A stretch of DNA of 60,000 bases. Origin: Strigamia acuminata (Eukaryota > Arthropoda > Chilopoda > Geophilomorpha > Linotaeniidae). The stretch is from contig OX442315.1 of the NCBI GenBank assembly GCA_949358305.1, forward strand, positions 9,328,427 to 9,388,426, given 5' to 3'. Every line of letters begins with the position of its first letter. Positions within the stretch are counted from its first letter, which is position 1. Under the pieces are notes generated by a model that made no database searches, was not told the DNA's origin, and saw only the letters and a program-made list of their open reading frames with translations. Below are positions 58,575 to 60,000 of this stretch, in pieces. The position numbers were made by a program, and so were the translations under genes.

Positions 58575-59717
58575 ATCTGTAACCTAAAATAAGCCCAACA
58601 AACAATGTTGAGGAAGGATGAATAGACAAAACTAATTTTTTGTGATGGCAAAAAGTTTAACTGGACGAGCCAGATAGTAGGTAATACTACTGGCATGATC
58701 TGTTGATTTCAACTAGAAATCAGTATCAATTGTTTGGTTCTGCAGTGGTGTGGAAAAACTCCAGTGGTGAAATAAAAAGCATATAGTGTTGATTGGTTTG
58801 AAGCTGAACATAGAGTGACATTTTATTTCACAATCATGTGACTCTCTAAACAAACAGTGCCACCTTTAGGCAAAATATACAAGTTAAATGTGAGAAACAT
58901 CGCAACTGTTTACATAGCTAAATGCAAAGACAAATAAGTACATATCGAATAAAGAAATTACTGTTGCTTGATGATACGACATTAATACACTGTAACTAAA
59001 CGATACAATAACCTAACATGATCTACAGTAACAAAAGATGAACATTTTAGGTGAGTAGGTCTTGCTTTTGTTTCCTGTGTTTAAAAAATTTGGTGCTCTT
59101 AATCGCTCTGATAGTTGTTGTTTTTGATGCACTAATGTTCGGTCTTCTTGTTCATTCACCAGCAGACCCTGATGAAACGCACTTTACATCTTTCGTCCAC
59201 CAAAACAAAAGATTTCCATCGCAGTCTTCCAAAGTAAGAAAGCATTTCTTTTTTTAAATCAGCAAATCCCATATTTCTTCGAATTAAAGTCGTGGCTTGT
59301 AACTTAATTGCAAACGTAGTTTTTTGCCACGACTTCTAATCGAGAGCGACTTTAATTTGAAGAAATACGGTATTTCAAAAGTACTTGGAAATTATGTAAT
59401 TCAAAATATCAATTAAAACACGTCTTCAGTCACCCAGCATCTATTTTATTTCATTGTTTTACACTACATTATAATTATTCTTTTTCTATGCTGCATTTAT
59501 TTTTGAAAGTTTGGATTTGTCATCTTTAAATGGATTTTGCATTTGATTGATAAAAACTAGTAATATAATTATGAATAATGTTTTATATATTGTGTTGCAG
59601 CGAAGTTTATGGATCAACCATTTAAGGTTGACAGCATTTTTGACAAGATTCCAGATAAATTAGCAACATAGTAAACACGCAGTGACATAAAATTAAAAAT
59701 ACTGTAAACTATCAATC
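58575..59717. other. Host DNA without a confirmed gene
   Basis: Includes a diverged repeat related to 22437-22530 (58831-58920), an ATG followed 13 bases later by a consensus donor (ATGAACATTTTAG|GTGAGTAG near 59039-59058) that could be a short first exon, and the inverted repeat at 59273-59366. Confidence 0.35.
59273..59366. repeat. 94-bp inverted-repeat structure
   Basis: ATTTCTTCGAATTAAAGTCG (59273-59292) pairs at 19 of 20 positions with 59347-59366. A second pair, AAGTCGTGGC (59287-59296) with GCCACGACTT (59326-59335), overlaps the first arm, so two alternative foldbacks share one strand. Confidence 0.85.
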
Positions 59718-60000
59718 CTATCGATAGGGGCAATGTAAATTCAAGTTGTAGCATTCAACGTAACTTTTAATTTTATCATAAGCTGGTATATTAATATTTC
59801 TACATGCTTCCAGGGTCAACTTTCTCAACGGATTTCGCGTTTTTAATAATTTAAAAATGGAACTCAAATTAATCGAATGACACCAACGCAGTTGCAAAAA
59901 CTTGAGATTTTGAAATGCAGTCGACCCAACAAGCTTCGACACCAATTCATAATTTAGTGTTTCAGAACTAGAAATATGTACTTCCTCCACATTCGGACAC
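59718..60000 (-). CDS. Leucine-rich-repeat protein, C-terminal exon (partial)
   Basis: Minus-strand open frame entering from the right edge and ending at TAG 59720-59718. About 94 residues with LRR-like phrases: FQNLKFLQLRWCHSINLSS, LLKTRNPLRKLTLEACRNINI. The L..L.L..C..I pattern is typical of the cysteine-containing repeats of F-box/LRR proteins (substrate recognition in ubiquitin ligases), but no F-box is visible here. The start lies outside the window. It may be the last exon of a host gene. Confidence 0.55.
   Translation of the reverse strand, partial: CPNVEEVHISSSETLNYELVSKLVGSTAFQNLKFLQLRWCHSINLSSIFKLLKTRNPLRKLTLEACRNINIPAYDKIKSYVECYNLNLHCPYR

Noticed and set aside
59051-59257. 68-codon hydrophobic ORF
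   Set aside because: Starts with GTG overlapping a good splice donor; probably intronic or non-coding.

Overview
This is animal nuclear DNA, most likely from an arthropod or another invertebrate. There are no bacterial operons. Coding capacity is almost entirely LTR retrotransposons, a satellite array is present, and the one compact host-like gene has a polypyrimidine/AG splice acceptor and an AATAAA signal. I cannot name the species from sequence alone.

Left half (1-20859): a Ty3/gypsy element on + (Gypsy-1; its 5' part lies outside the window) has been split by three Ty1/copia elements. Copia-1 (-, 1-3323, partial) lies before its integrase. Copia-3 (+, 4282-10547, AATTT target duplication) and Copia-2 (-, 10666-16811, ATATC target duplication) both interrupt the integrase. 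Downstream of its pol, Gypsy-1 carries a small two-helix membrane ORF (18596-18853) and a large ORF3 (18970-20859).

Middle (20860-25308): a small secreted cysteine-rich peptide gene (21415-21651, -), then two decayed copia pol fragments in opposite orientations (22616-25066), then the edge of a ~365-bp satellite.

Right half (25309-58574): Gypsy-2 (-) inserted into the satellite with a GCAG duplication. It has 1760-bp LTRs, a tRNA-Gln primer site, gag, pol in the -1 frame, and an ORF3. Its 5' LTR (right side) was later split by Gypsy-3 (+, 38102-51594, AGGT duplication), which has 1019-bp LTRs, a tRNA-Pro-like primer site, gag, pol and another ORF3. The satellite resumes at 52779-56323. It is followed by the 3' end of a fourth gypsy element (Gypsy-4: ORF remnant, polypurine tract, ~1 kb LTR) and about 1.4 kb of host DNA ending in a leucine-rich-repeat exon.

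The most interesting pattern is that three independent gypsy elements carry a long third ORF in the env position. None of these ORFs looks like an envelope (no signal peptide or anchor). They are basic proteins, two have paired CxxC zinc-binding motifs, and two are directly preceded by strong splice acceptors. In Gypsy-3 a 30-codon acidic mini-exon can splice in frame to ORF3. Gypsy-2 and Gypsy-3 both have a canonical A_AAA_AAC -1 frameshift site with a downstream hairpin between gag and pol. Most LTR pairs are identical or nearly so, so these insertions are recent.
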